Shown piece by piece: positions 40,450 to 50,118 of a stretch of DNA of 64,000 bases. The position numbers were made by a program, and so were the translations under genes. Numbering within the stretch: position 1 is the first letter of the stretch; every line of letters starts with the position of its first letter. This DNA comes from Rhizobium sp. LC145 (GTDB lineage Bacteria > Pseudomonadota > Alphaproteobacteria > Rhizobiales > Rhizobiaceae): positions 1-64,000 of the forward strand of contig NZ_LBHV01000011.1 of NCBI RefSeq assembly GCF_001005825.1, read 5' to 3'. Below the pieces are notes generated by a model. It saw only the letters and a program-made list of their open reading frames with translations. It had not been told where the DNA came from and did not search any database.

Positions 40450-42666
40450 TTACGCGTTGAGCGACTTTGCGAAAGGCAGCACACGTATCCGTTTGCCGAG
40501 TGCCTTGTAGGCAGCGTTGGCGATTGCGGGTCCGACGGGCGGAACGCCGGGCTCGCCGATGCCGGTCGGCGGATTGGCCGAAGCGAGGATATGGACCTCC
40601 ACCCTCGGCATGGCGTCGATCCTAAGCGGCGTATAGAGATCAAAATTCCCTTGATCGACCTGGCCATTCGTCAAAGTGATCTCTTCGCTCAGGATGGCGC
40701 CAAGTCCGAAGCCGATGCCGCCCTCGACCTGGGAGCGGACCTGATCCGGGTTGATGGCCAGACCGCAATCCACCGCGGAGACGATACGCTCCACCTTGAT
40801 CTGGCCGTTCCCGTCGTTCGACACTTCCGCGACATGCGCTACGACCGAGCCGAAGCTTTCGGCAACGGCGACGCCCCGGAAGCGACCTTCCTGCAGAGGC
40901 TTGTCCCACTCCGCCTTTTCCGCCGCCAGCCTGAGGACGGCGGCGTGACGCGATTCCGGCTCGAGCATGGACAATCGGAATTCGACCGGGTCGCGCCCGG
41001 CCGCCTCGGCTACCTCGTCAAGGAAGGCCTCGGCTGCAAAGGCTGTATGCGTCGAGCCGACCGAACGCCACCACAGAACCGGGACGCCGAATTCCGTGGT
41101 TGTCAGGCCGACAGTCTGGTTGGGTATGGCATAGGGCAGATTGTTCGCGCCTTCGATGGAGGTGGGATCGACTCCATTCTGGATCATTCCCGCAAAGGCG
41201 GTGTTCGCCATGATGGACTGGCCGACGACATGATTGCTCCACGCAACGAGCTTTCCATTCGCGTCGATACCGGCCTTGATGCCGTGTACATAAGCGGGAC
41301 GGTAGCGGCCGGCGCGCATGTCATTTTCGCGCGTCCACTGCACTTTCACGGGCGCGCGGAAGCCGAGAGCCTTTGCGACATACACTGACTCCACGACCAC
41401 GTCCCCGTCGAACACGGCACGCCGGCCGAAGCTTCCGCCCGTTTTCATGACATGCAGGATCACCTTGTCGGGGGCGATTCCGGCAATTTCGCCGGCGAGT
41501 GCCTGGTATGTGTCCGGAAACTGGTGCCCGCCCCAGATTTCGAGCGTGCCATCGGCGTTCATGCGGGAGACGGAATTCAGCGGCTCCATCGGAGCATGGG
41601 CCAGATAGGGAAACTCGAAATTTGCCTCCATCACCTTGGCAGCCGTTGCGAATGCGGCGTCGGCATCACCGTCCTTGCGGGCAATCGCTGCCGGAGGCTT
41701 GCTCGCGAGGTCGCGATAGATCGACATCTGCTCGGGCGTGCCGCGTTTTTCCGCCGCTGATTCGTCCCACTCGACGGTAACGGCATCACGCCCCTTGAGC
41801 GCCGTCCACATGTTCTCGCCGACGACCGCGACACCGCGCGGTGTTTCGACGACGTCGACGACGCCCTTGATGGCGCGGGCTGCCGAGGCGTCGAAGGATT
41901 TGACCCTGGCGCCGAACAGCGGCGGATGGATCATCACTGCCGTCAGCATGCCCGGCAGTTTCACGTCGATCGTGTATTGCTCTGTTCCGTTCGCCTTGCG
42001 GGCGCTGTCGAAGCGCTTCAGACCGGCATTGCCGATGAGTTTCCAATCGCCCGGCTGCTTGAGCGTCACGTCGGTCGGCACCGGCAGAGTCGCCGCCTTG
42101 GCTGCAAACGTGCCGAAACCACTGCTTTTACCGGACGGGTGCGAGAGAATGCCGTTCTCGACGGTGATCTCCGTTGCAGGCACGCCCCATTCGGAGGCTG
42201 CGGCGGCGATCAACATGGAGCGGGCGGCAGCCCCTGCCCTGCGATAGCGTTCCCATGAAGTAGCCATCGAGGTGGAACCGCCTGTTCCCTGCAACGCGCC
42301 GCCGAAAGCGATGTTGCCATAGGCTTTTACATCGCCCGCCACGCCTTTGACGTCGATGGTTGCCCAGTCCGCTTCAAGTTCTTCGGCAACGAGGGTGGCG
42401 ATACCATTGTAGGAACCCTGGCCCATTTCGAACTGCGACGAGAGGACAGTTACCTTGCCATCTGCATCGATCGTTACATAGGGCGAAAAGGCATGCGCCT
42501 CGTTTGCTGCCGCTGTCTCGCTGGCAGCAGCCGGCGACGCGGATAGCAGGCGATAGCCGACCGCAAGGCCGGTACCGGCCGCGATTGCGCCGATAAGGAA
42601 TTGCCGGCGGGAGGCCTGCACCTTTGCGGTGGGAATGATGGCGGATTGCATCAGTTTCGGGATCAT
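40450..42666 (-). CDS. Molybdopterin-binding large subunit, IorB-type aldehyde/isoquinoline dehydrogenase
   Basis: 738 residues. Twin-arginine signal SRRQFLIGAIAAGTGLAVGYRLL near 20-42, so exported to the periplasm in folded form with its cofactor. GGALQGTGGSTSMATSWERYRRAGAAARSML, GGSFGRRAVFDGDVVVESVYVAKALG, VLWWRSVGSTHTAFAAEAFLDEVAEAAGRDPVEFRLSML and GEPGVPPVGPAIANAAYKALGKRIR are xanthine-oxidase-family molybdopterin signatures. Length matches isoquinoline 1-oxidoreductase beta and membrane aldehyde dehydrogenase large subunits. Substrate not determined. Follows the 2Fe-2S subunit by three bases. Confidence 0.93.
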   Translation of the reverse strand: MIPKLMQSAIIPTAKVQASRRQFLIGAIAAGTGLAVGYRLLSASPAAASETAAANEAHAFSPYVTIDADGKVTVLSSQFEMGQGSYNGIATLVAEELEADWATIDVKGVAGDVKAYGNIAFGGALQGTGGSTSMATSWERYRRAGAAARSMLIAAAASEWGVPATEITVENGILSHPSGKSSGFGTFAAKAATLPVPTDVTLKQPGDWKLIGNAGLKRFDSARKANGTEQYTIDVKLPGMLTAVMIHPPLFGARVKSFDASAARAIKGVVDVVETPRGVAVVGENMWTALKGRDAVTVEWDESAAEKRGTPEQMSIYRDLASKPPAAIARKDGDADAAFATAAKVMEANFEFPYLAHAPMEPLNSVSRMNADGTLEIWGGHQFPDTYQALAGEIAGIAPDKVILHVMKTGGSFGRRAVFDGDVVVESVYVAKALGFRAPVKVQWTRENDMRAGRYRPAYVHGIKAGIDANGKLVAWSNHVVGQSIMANTAFAGMIQNGVDPTSIEGANNLPYAIPNQTVGLTTTEFGVPVLWWRSVGSTHTAFAAEAFLDEVAEAAGRDPVEFRLSMLEPESRHAAVLRLAAEKAEWDKPLQEGRFRGVAVAESFGSVVAHVAEVSNDGNGQIKVERIVSAVDCGLAINPDQVRSQVEGGIGFGLGAILSEEITLTNGQVDQGNFDLYTPLRIDAMPRVEVHILASANPPTGIGEPGVPPVGPAIANAAYKALGKRIRVLPFAKSLNA

Positions 42667-42669
42667 GTC

Positions 42670-43128
42670 TCAGGCCTCCAGACGCTTCGCGGACTCGTGA
42701 ATACCGGCGCGGATTCGCTGGTATGTGGCGCATCGACAGAGATTGCCTGCCATTGCTGCGTCGATGTCCTCGTCCGTGGGCTTTGGATTGTTCGTGAGCA
42801 GATCCGTCACCGACATGATCTGTCCGGACTGACAGTACCCGCATTGCGGAACATCTAGATCGGTCCAGACGGCCTGTACGGTTTCTGCAACCTTGCCGCT
42901 GATCCCCTCGATGGTCGTTACCTGTGCCCCTTCTATCTCGCCGACGAAGGTCTGACAGGACCGCACCGGCGTTCCGTCCAGATAGACGGTGCAGGCACCA
43001 CACTGTGCCATGCCACAGCCAAATTTCGTGCCGGTCAGTCCGACCAAGTCGCGTATGACCCAGAGAAGCGGCATATCCGCATCGGCTTCCACCGTATGTT
43101 CGGTGCCGTTGATCGTTACAGTCACCAT
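42670..43128 (-). CDS. 2Fe-2S small subunit of the molybdenum dehydrogenase (IorA type)
   Basis: 152 residues. Plant-type 2Fe-2S site GTKFGCGMAQCGACTVYLDGTPVRSCQTF and the second site VPQCGYCQSGQIMSVTDLL ... GNLCRCATYQRIR, as in all xanthine-oxidase-family small subunits. It passes electrons from the Mo centre of the large subunit. The cytochrome c gene at 44559 is a plausible acceptor. Confidence 0.95.
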   Translation of the reverse strand: MVTVTINGTEHTVEADADMPLLWVIRDLVGLTGTKFGCGMAQCGACTVYLDGTPVRSCQTFVGEIEGAQVTTIEGISGKVAETVQAVWTDLDVPQCGYCQSGQIMSVTDLLTNNPKPTDEDIDAAMAGNLCRCATYQRIRAGIHESAKRLEA

Positions 43129-43379
43129 GAACTCTTCTCCTATGTTGGGGCGCGCGACCCGGGCATACCGTCCCGGATATGTGGCCGGGCATGCGGCTTG
43201 AGACCCGCGGCCGTTCGCCAGATTTCCTCGTCAGCTTAGAGGTCCAACCGGAAAAGAAGTAGGATCAATCCTGCCGGATTATTGCCCATTCCTGTCGACT
43301 TGCTGAGAACGCGTTCACCGGCTTTGCCGAAGCAATTCGTTCGAGCGCGTTTTCGACGCCGTGGTCGGCATGCGGAGAG

Positions 43380-44336
43380 CTAACCGACTGAATTGGGTCT
43401 GCCCGATTCATCGGAGTTCAGGATCGCTCTGATGTCACGCAGAGGTGGATGGCCGAATGCTCGTCTATACTCCCGGCTGAACTGCGTCGGGCTCTCGTAA
43501 CCGACACGGAGTGCGGCCGTCGTCGCGTCGAGTGATTGCGCAAGCATCAGTTCCCGCGCGTGATGCAGGCGCAGGTGCTTCTGGAACTGTAGAGGGCTCA
43601 TGGCTGTCATCGCACGAAAATGCCGATGCAGGGTGGAAACCCCCATATTTGCTATCTCCGCCAGTTCTTCGACACGCAGTGGTCGCGTATAATTCTCCTT
43701 CAGCCACGCAATGGCTTTTGCCACGCGGTTGCTGTTCGTGCCGGCAAGTGCAAAGCGTCTCAGGCGCGCACCTTGCTCACTTGTGAGAAGTCGATAGAGA
43801 ATCTCGTTATGGATATGGGTGGAAAAGAACGGGATGTCTCCCGGCGAATTCGCAAGGGAAATCAGCCGTGAAAGCGCATCGAGCATTTCCGGCGTGGAGA
43901 CGCCGACGACGACGCCGAGGTCACGCTCCGGCACCTCGGTCGGAGGTGGATCGTAGTCGGCGATGATCCGCCGCAACTTCTCCAGATCAAGCCGGATGGT
44001 GGCTGCGATATAGGGCTCGCCCTTGCTTACCGCGCAGATCTGTCCAGACATAGGCAGGCCGATGGTCGTCAGGAAGAAGCTGGATTCGTCGTAAACGAGC
44101 GTTTCGTTGCCAACCTTTACGCGTTTGCTTCCCTTGATGATAAGCGACAGGCTCGGTTCGTAGATGGTCGAAAAGGGACCGGGCGGTTCCTCGATACGAT
44201 AGAGCGTAAGTCCCGGCACTGCATGCTCGAAGTTCATGCCGTCCCAACGGAGAAGCGCGAGGCCATCCAAAATACGTTGGCGTATGCTCGCCGATTCCTC
44301 GCGCAGATCCCGTTTTAGAGACATCGTCCTGCTCAT
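43380..44336 (-). CDS. AraC-family transcriptional regulator
   Basis: 318 residues. N-terminal AraC_N-type domain (PGLTLYRIEEPPGPFSTIYEPSLSLIIKGSKRVKVGNETLVYDESSFFLTTIGLPMSGQI) and C-terminal double HTH (YTRPLRVEELAEIANMGVSTLHRHFRAMTAMSPLQFQKHLRLHHARELML ... GYESPTQFSREYRRAFGHPPLRDI). It is upstream of and in the same direction as the dehydrogenase genes, separated by 250 bases, and faces away from the cytochrome c gene; it probably activates the dehydrogenase. Confidence 0.95.
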   Translation of the reverse strand: MSRTMSLKRDLREESASIRQRILDGLALLRWDGMNFEHAVPGLTLYRIEEPPGPFSTIYEPSLSLIIKGSKRVKVGNETLVYDESSFFLTTIGLPMSGQICAVSKGEPYIAATIRLDLEKLRRIIADYDPPPTEVPERDLGVVVGVSTPEMLDALSRLISLANSPGDIPFFSTHIHNEILYRLLTSEQGARLRRFALAGTNSNRVAKAIAWLKENYTRPLRVEELAEIANMGVSTLHRHFRAMTAMSPLQFQKHLRLHHARELMLAQSLDATTAALRVGYESPTQFSREYRRAFGHPPLRDIRAILNSDESGRPNSVG

Positions 44337-44558
44337 TTTCTTTGATTGACCAGAGTGTCGTCTACTGCGATTTGGTCCGGGTATCTTCTCAAGTTATTTT
44401 GATATCGGCAGGATCGGGCAATAATCACGCAGGATTGAGCTATCGCCTCGGATTGATTGTCATTACCTCCTAAGTGCGGGTTCCAGGTCGATCGAGACCA
44501 TTGTGCAACGTGGTTTGCCACGTAGGCCGACGCGTAGAGTAGAAAGGGCATTCAATCC

Positions 44559-44945
44559 ATGAATAGAATGAAGCTGGTCGCCTCTTGCGCCCTCGTCAGT
44601 TTGGCGCTCTGTCCCACATTTGCCGCTGCTGAAGGCGACTCAGCCCGCGGAGAAACGCTCTTTTCCCGTTGCAGCGGCTGCCACACGGTAAACGGTCAAA
44701 ATCGGGCCGGCCCGTCGCTTGCGGGTGTCCTGGGTCGCAAGGCTGGCTCAGTTGAAGGAGCGCGGTATTCGAAAGCACTCTCTCAATCGGAGCTGGTTTG
44801 GAACGAGGAAAATCTCGATGCCTATCTGGCGGCCCCCGCGATGCTTGTCCGCGGCACGACAATGACCATGCGGATCACCAATGAGCAGGACCGGCAGGAT
44901 ATAATCGCATATCTGAAGTCTCTCGGCCCCGGCGCTGAGCAGTAA
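44559..44945 (+). CDS. Class I c-type cytochrome
   Basis: 128 residues with signal peptide (LVASCALVSLALCPTFAAA). Heme-binding CSGCH at 38-42, followed by NGQNRAGPSLAGVLGRKAGSVEGARYSKAL; the distal part with TTMTMRI may supply the Met ligand. Cytochrome c2/c550-like, periplasmic. Likely the electron acceptor for the neighbouring molybdenum dehydrogenase, as in membrane aldehyde dehydrogenase systems. Confidence 0.93.
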   Translation: MNRMKLVASCALVSLALCPTFAAAEGDSARGETLFSRCSGCHTVNGQNRAGPSLAGVLGRKAGSVEGARYSKALSQSELVWNEENLDAYLAAPAMLVRGTTMTMRITNEQDRQDIIAYLKSLGPGAEQ

Positions 44946-45532
44946 GCTCCTCGACGGATCAACTTCGTGGAGCTGAGATTTTGCCCTCGGCCTAGAATCG
45001 GGTGATCACGCAGTCACAGCCCGCTTGTGGGCAACGATTTCGTCGTGGGTCAGCTTGACACGGCCGCCGCGAATGGCGCCTGGGGTCAGCCTCTTGCGCC
45101 GTGTCGTTCCTGAATCTGCGTTCGACCAAAGTTTAGCGTCGCCCGCACTCGCCCTCGGGCCGGATCCGCGCGCTGTGGGGAGCTTTGACGCTGCGTCACT
45201 CACCGTATCCGACGCTATTTCTCAGCGTGATAGCAATATGCCTGGCCGTTAGCAGATTGCTGTTGAGAAGCACCGGTTGTCGATTGGCTGGCCGGCAGGC
45301 TCCGCATTCTTCCGCGCCGTATGCTGATTTAGTCGAACCTGGAAGATCAAATTATATACAATTTCAATTTTGCCCAAAAATTAAGCAATTGGCGAGTTGA
45401 ACAATTCATGGCCCTCAGCTCGCTTCCTCAATTTTCGCAACTGCTTTGGCAATTCTCGTCTGGCATGGCGCTTGCTTCGATGTCGACACAGGGACGCAAG
45501 CCTCCCTTCCGTGTTTGATATTCAGGAGTTCA
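44946..45532. other. Intergenic region upstream of the peptide ABC operon
   Basis: About 590 bases. A minus-strand frame at 45006-45203 has no family resemblance and no ribosome binding site. The part from 45340 to 45400 is very AT-rich. Confidence 0.4.
45366..45382. promoter_or_regulatory. Palindrome upstream of the peptide-binding protein gene
   Basis: Inverted repeat AATTTT-GCCCA-AAAATT in an AT-rich stretch 150 bases before the operon. Candidate operator; the regulator is unknown. Confidence 0.3.
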
Positions 45533-47140
45533 ATGATGGTTTCAGCGATCCTTCGAAAAGCCCTCCTCGCCGCTGCCGCAGCTACTTTTCTCGCCACCTC
45601 GGCTTTCGCGGGCGGGACATTGCGGATCGGCATGACGGCCGCGGATATTCCACTGACGACCGGCCAGACCGATCAGGGTGGCGAAGGGCAGCGCTTTATG
45701 GGCTACACGGTCTACGACTCCCTTATCGAATGGGACCTGACCAGCGCCGACAAGCCCTCTCAGCTCCTTCCGGGATTAGCCGAGGAATGGAGCGCCGATC
45801 CGAGCGATCAGACCAAATGGACTTTCAAGATACGCAAGGGTGTGAAGTTTCATGACGGCAGCGAATTCACGGCGGAAGTCGCCGTCTGGAACCTCGACAA
45901 GCTTCTGAAGGCGGACAGCGAGCAATACGACCCGCGCCAGGCTGCGCAGGGCAAGTCGCGCATTCCCGCTGTTGCCTCCTACCGAGCCATCGATGACTAC
46001 ACGCTTGAAATCACGACCAAAGAGCCGGATGCAACCCTCACTTATCAGCTTTCCTGGATCACCATGTCTTCCAAGGCCAATTGGGAGGCGAAGGGCAAGA
46101 ACTGGGAAGAAGTCGCGAAGGCACCCTCGGGCACCGGCCCTTGGAAGCTTGCAAGCTTCGTGCCGCGCGAGCGCGCCGAATTCATCCCCAATCCCGATTA
46201 CTGGGACAAGACCCGCGTGCCGAAGCTCGACAGTATGGTGCTGATCCCATTGCCCGAGCCCAACGCCCGCTCTGCAGCCCTGATGTCCGGCCAGGTCGAC
46301 TGGATCGAGGCGCCTGCTCCCGACACGATTTCGGCAATCGAGGCGAATGGCTTCAAGGTCGTCTCCAACGCCTACCCGCATAACTGGACCTGGCATCTAT
46401 CGCGGCTTGAAGGCTCGCCATGGAATGACATCCGCGTGCGCAAGGCAGCAAACCTCGCCATCGACCGGGATTCCATGAAGGAACTGCTTGGCGGGCTCAT
46501 GGTCCCGGCCAAAGGCTTCTTCCCGCCGTCGAGCCAATGGTTCGGCAACCCTACCTTCGAGGTGAAATATGATCTGGAAGCCGCGCAGGCGCTGATGAAA
46601 GAGGCCGGCTATGGGCCGGACAACCGCCTCAAAGTCAAGGCGCTGATCTCGCCTTCCGGCTCCGGTCAGATGTTGCCATTGCCAATGAACGAGTTCATCC
46701 AGCAGAGCCTTGCGGAAGTCTATATCGATGTCGAGTTCATGGTCGTCGAATGGAACCAGATGATCAATCTGTGGCGCGCAGGCGCCGCGGACAAGAGCGT
46801 CGAAGGCTCGCAATCGATCAATTTCACGTACTTCATCCAGGATCCTTTCACAGGCTTTATCCGTCACCTCGGCTGTGATCTGACGGCACCGAACGGCACC
46901 AATTGGGGCCATTATTGCGATCCCGACATGGAGGCGCTGTTCAAGGAGATTCGCACCACTTTCGATGCGGAAAAGCAGGATGAAGTGATGCGACGTACGC
47001 ATGAGAAATTCGTCAACGACGCCCTCTTCCTGATGGTGACGCATGACGTCGCTCCCCGCGCCATGAGCCCGAAGGTCAAGGGCTACGTCCAGGCGCAAAA
47101 CTGGTTCCAGAATTTCTCCAGCATCACCATGGAGGAATGA
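45533..47140 (+). CDS. ABC transporter substrate-binding protein, dipeptide/oligopeptide type (family 5)
   Basis: 535 residues from ATG 45533, preceded by AGGAG; the frame extends upstream but without a ribosome binding site. Signal peptide MVSAILRKALLAAAAATFLATSAFA. Family-5 start GGTLRIGMTAADIPLTTGQTDQGGEGQRFMGYTVYDSLIEWD and the motif WTFKIRKGVKFHDGSEF. Binds peptides, opines or other amides in the periplasm and feeds the permeases that follow. A small stem-loop (47154-47169) separates it from them. Confidence 0.95.
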   Translation: MMVSAILRKALLAAAAATFLATSAFAGGTLRIGMTAADIPLTTGQTDQGGEGQRFMGYTVYDSLIEWDLTSADKPSQLLPGLAEEWSADPSDQTKWTFKIRKGVKFHDGSEFTAEVAVWNLDKLLKADSEQYDPRQAAQGKSRIPAVASYRAIDDYTLEITTKEPDATLTYQLSWITMSSKANWEAKGKNWEEVAKAPSGTGPWKLASFVPRERAEFIPNPDYWDKTRVPKLDSMVLIPLPEPNARSAALMSGQVDWIEAPAPDTISAIEANGFKVVSNAYPHNWTWHLSRLEGSPWNDIRVRKAANLAIDRDSMKELLGGLMVPAKGFFPPSSQWFGNPTFEVKYDLEAAQALMKEAGYGPDNRLKVKALISPSGSGQMLPLPMNEFIQQSLAEVYIDVEFMVVEWNQMINLWRAGAADKSVEGSQSINFTYFIQDPFTGFIRHLGCDLTAPNGTNWGHYCDPDMEALFKEIRTTFDAEKQDEVMRRTHEKFVNDALFLMVTHDVAPRAMSPKVKGYVQAQNWFQNFSSITMEE

Positions 47141-47153
47141 GGCTTCTTTGCCT

Positions 47154-47169
47154 CTGCCCGGCAGGGCAG
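47154..47169 (+). other. Stem-loop between binding-protein gene and permease
   Basis: Stem CTGCCC / GGGCAG around GGCA, 13 bases after the binding-protein stop. Comparable in position to the larger hairpin at 26439. Confidence 0.4.
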
Positions 47170-47210
47170 CGGCTCCGGGGATCATAACCGTCGAAAAGAA
47201 CGCAGAGCCT

Positions 47211-48173
47211 ATGCTGATCTATCTCCTGCGCCGTCTCCTCTATATCGTGCCTGTCGCCATTGGCGTCAGTATCATCTGTTTCCTGCTCGTGCACATCGCC
47301 CCTGGCGATCCACTGACATCCATCATGGCGGTCGACGCGACCCAGGAGGAGCAGGCAGCGATGCGCGCGGCCTACGGTCTCGACAAGCCGTTGCCCGTCC
47401 AATACGGCATCTGGATCGGCAAGGCCGTCACCGGGGATCTCGGAGAATCCATCGCGACAGGGCGCCCGGTGGTGGGAGAGGTTTTCAATGCGGTACGCAA
47501 CTCGTTGCTGCTTGCGGTAGCCGCAAGCTTCGTCGCCTTTCCGGTCGGTCTCATTCTCGGCTTTCTGGCCGGCTATTTCCGCGATACCGTCGTTGATAAG
47601 GCGATCACCGCGGTGGCGATCACCGGTGTATCCTTGCCAAACTACTGGCTCGGCATTGTCCTTGTCATCGTTTTCTCGGTAACACTTGGTTGGCTGCCGG
47701 CCATGGGCGCCGGCCCCGGCAGCTCCGGCGGTTCCGCCGACTGGGCATGGGACTGGGCGCATATCCGCCATCTCGTCCTGCCTGCGATCACGCTGTCGGT
47801 GGTGCCGATCGGCATCGTAGCGCGCACGGTGCGGGCGCTGGTCGGCGAGATTTTTTCCATGGATTTCGTCCAGGCACTTTATGCCAAAGGGCTCAACCAA
47901 GGTGCCGTCCTGCGTCATGTCGTGCGCAACGCCGCTCCCACTGCCCTGTCCGTCATGGGCATCCAGCTTGGCTATCTTCTCGGCGGCTCGATCCTCATCG
48001 AAACCGTATTCAACTGGCCGGGGTCGGGCTTTCTCCTGTCAAACGCCATCTTCCAGCGCGATCTGCCGCTGCTGCAGGGCACGATCCTCGTGCTCGCCCT
48101 GTTCTTCATCTTCGCCAATCTCATCGTGGATGTCGCTCAAGCCGCAATCGACCCGCGCATCAAGAGGAGCTGA
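47211..48173 (+). CDS. ABC transporter permease, DppB type
   Basis: 320 residues starting at ATG 47211 (LIYLLRRLLYIVPVAIGVSIICFLLVHIAPGDP), the standard DppB start; an earlier in-frame codon at 47148 is less likely. Six hydrophobic segments and the motif FVQALYAKGLNQGAVLRHVVRNAAPTALSVMG. Pairs with the DppC-type permease. Confidence 0.95.
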   Translation: MLIYLLRRLLYIVPVAIGVSIICFLLVHIAPGDPLTSIMAVDATQEEQAAMRAAYGLDKPLPVQYGIWIGKAVTGDLGESIATGRPVVGEVFNAVRNSLLLAVAASFVAFPVGLILGFLAGYFRDTVVDKAITAVAITGVSLPNYWLGIVLVIVFSVTLGWLPAMGAGPGSSGGSADWAWDWAHIRHLVLPAITLSVVPIGIVARTVRALVGEIFSMDFVQALYAKGLNQGAVLRHVVRNAAPTALSVMGIQLGYLLGGSILIETVFNWPGSGFLLSNAIFQRDLPLLQGTILVLALFFIFANLIVDVAQAAIDPRIKRS

Positions 48174-48176
48174 GCC

Positions 48177-49082
48177 ATGGCATCCGCCATTTCTCCATCG
48201 GCGGCATCGTCGCCGTCCGAGATCACCGCTACCGCGGCGAAGACGCGGAGCTACTGGTCGAATGTGCTGCGCCGTTTCCTTAAGGACAGGATCGCCGTTG
48301 CCTGCGCCGTCATTCTCCTTCTCCTGATCCTCGCCGCCATCTTCGCCCCCTGGCTCGATCTCGCAGACCCCTATCGAGGTAGCATGATCAAGCGGCTTCG
48401 GCCTATCGGCACGGAGGGACTTCCGCTCGGTTCCGACGAACAGGGCCGCGACATGCTCGCCCGCCTCATCTATGGCGGCCGGCTGACGCTGCTCATCGGG
48501 CTCTTGCCGGTGGTGTTCGCCTTTTTCATCGCCACGGTTCTCGGCGTGGCGGCTGGTTATGTCGGTGGGTGGGTGAACACGATTATCATGCGCACCGTCG
48601 ACATCTTCTTCGCCTTCCCCTCCGTTCTTCTGGCGATCGCCATTTCCGGTGCGCTCGGCGCAGGCATCGTCAACAGCCTTGTCTCTCTCACCATCGTCTT
48701 CATCCCGCCGATTACGCGGGTTGCCGAGAGCGTGACCTCGAGCGTGCGCTCGCTCGACTATATCGATGCGGCGCGCGCCTCCGGCGGCAATGCATTTACC
48801 ATCGTCCGCGTGCATGTGCTCGGCAATGTGCTCGGCCCCATCTTCGTCTATGCTACGAGCCTTACCAGCGTGTGCATGATCCTTGCCGCAGGGCTTTCCT
48901 TCCTCGGCATCGGCGTCAAGCCGCCCCAGCCGGAATGGGGGCTGATGCTCAATACGTTGCGCACCGCCATCTATGTAAACCCGATCGTTGCCGCCCTGCC
49001 CGGCGTGATGATCTTCATTACGTCGCTCTGTCTCAACCTTCTGAGTGATGGGCTGAGGAGTGCCATGAATGTCAAAGACTGA
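48177..49082 (+). CDS. ABC transporter permease, DppC type
   Basis: 301 residues. Cytoplasmic N-terminus, first helix VACAVILLLLILAAIFAPWLDLADP, GTDEQGRDMLARLIYGGRLTLLIGL-like motif (here GSDEQGRDMLARLIYGGRLTLLIGL) and the EAA region YIDAARASGGNAFTIVRVHVLGNVLGPIFV. Last 14 bases overlap the next gene. Confidence 0.95.
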   Translation: MASAISPSAASSPSEITATAAKTRSYWSNVLRRFLKDRIAVACAVILLLLILAAIFAPWLDLADPYRGSMIKRLRPIGTEGLPLGSDEQGRDMLARLIYGGRLTLLIGLLPVVFAFFIATVLGVAAGYVGGWVNTIIMRTVDIFFAFPSVLLAIAISGALGAGIVNSLVSLTIVFIPPITRVAESVTSSVRSLDYIDAARASGGNAFTIVRVHVLGNVLGPIFVYATSLTSVCMILAAGLSFLGIGVKPPQPEWGLMLNTLRTAIYVNPIVAALPGVMIFITSLCLNLLSDGLRSAMNVKD

Positions 49083-50118
49083 AGTCCTTCCCCACCAGGC
49101 GGATCGCGGCGGTCCGCGACAGCCGCTCATTCTTGCCCAGAACCTGAAGAAGCATTTTCCGGTCCGCTCCGGCCTCCTCAACCGGCAGACGGCTACCGTC
49201 CATGCCGTCGATGGCGTCTCCTTCGAAGTGCGTAAGGGCGAGACACTCGGCATCGTCGGAGAATCGGGCTGCGGGAAATCGACCACCGCCCGCCTCCTGA
49301 TCGGGCTGACGGAGCTCGATGACGGCTCCGTCATCTTCGACGGTGATATTCTGGGCTCGGACATCTCGCTCAAGGAAATGCGCCGCTCGGTGCAGATGGT
49401 CTTTCAGGATTCCTATGCCTCTCTCAATCCGCGCCTCACCATCGCGGATTCGATCGCCTTCGGACCGAAAGTGCAGGGGCTTTCCGATCCAAAAGACCGG
49501 GCACGCGACCTGATGGCGCGGGTGGGGCTCGATCCCAACCGTTTCGCTCATCGCTATCCGCATGAGCTTTCCGGCGGCCAGCGCCAGCGCGTCAATATCG
49601 CGCGCGCGCTTGCCATGTCTCCGCGCCTCGTCATTCTCGATGAGGCGGTCTCGGCGCTCGACAAATCGGTCGAGGCACAGGTGCTCAATCTTTTGACTGA
49701 GCTGCGCAAGGAATTCGGCCTCACCTATGTCTTCATCAGCCATGATTTGAACGTGGTGCGCTATATTTCCGACCGCGTGCTGGTCATGTATCTCGGGGAA
49801 GTCGTGGAGGTCGGGCCGGTCGAAGCCATCTATGCGAAGCAGGCTCACCCCTATACCGTCTCGCTTTTCGCGGCGATGCCTTCCATGGACCCCGACAATC
49901 GCACGGAAGAGCCGCCACTGGCCGGTGACCCGCCCAATCCGATCGATCCGCCTTCGGGCTGTCGTTTCCACACCCGCTGCCGGTTTGCCGAGCATGTGTG
50001 CCGCGATAAGCCCCCCACGCTTGCGACTTTCGGTGAAAATCCCGATCATCTCGCCGCCTGCCATCTGCGGGATCCGTCTTCCGGCCATTCACTTGCAGGC
50101 AAGGAGGTCGCAGCATGA
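49069..50118 (+). CDS. ABC transporter ATP-binding protein, DppF/OppF type
   Basis: 349 residues. Walker A GESGCGKST, signature LSGGQRQRVNIARAL, Walker B LVILDEAVSALD (Glu-Ala instead of the usual Glu-Pro), switch His in FISHDLNVV. C-terminal oligopeptide-family tail with Cys cluster (PSGCRFHTRCRFAEHVCRDKPP). The QMVFQDSYASLNPRLTI Q-loop is typical of OppF. In operon with the second ATPase (four-base overlap). Confidence 0.95.
   Translation: MSKTEVLPHQADRGGPRQPLILAQNLKKHFPVRSGLLNRQTATVHAVDGVSFEVRKGETLGIVGESGCGKSTTARLLIGLTELDDGSVIFDGDILGSDISLKEMRRSVQMVFQDSYASLNPRLTIADSIAFGPKVQGLSDPKDRARDLMARVGLDPNRFAHRYPHELSGGQRQRVNIARALAMSPRLVILDEAVSALDKSVEAQVLNLLTELRKEFGLTYVFISHDLNVVRYISDRVLVMYLGEVVEVGPVEAIYAKQAHPYTVSLFAAMPSMDPDNRTEEPPLAGDPPNPIDPPSGCRFHTRCRFAEHVCRDKPPTLATFGENPDHLAACHLRDPSSGHSLAGKEVAA

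Noticed and set aside
45006..45203. Minus-strand frame of 65 codons ending TPGAIRGGRVKLTHDEIVAHKRAVTA
   Set aside because: It might be the end of a lost gene, but no family is recognised and there is no ribosome binding site.
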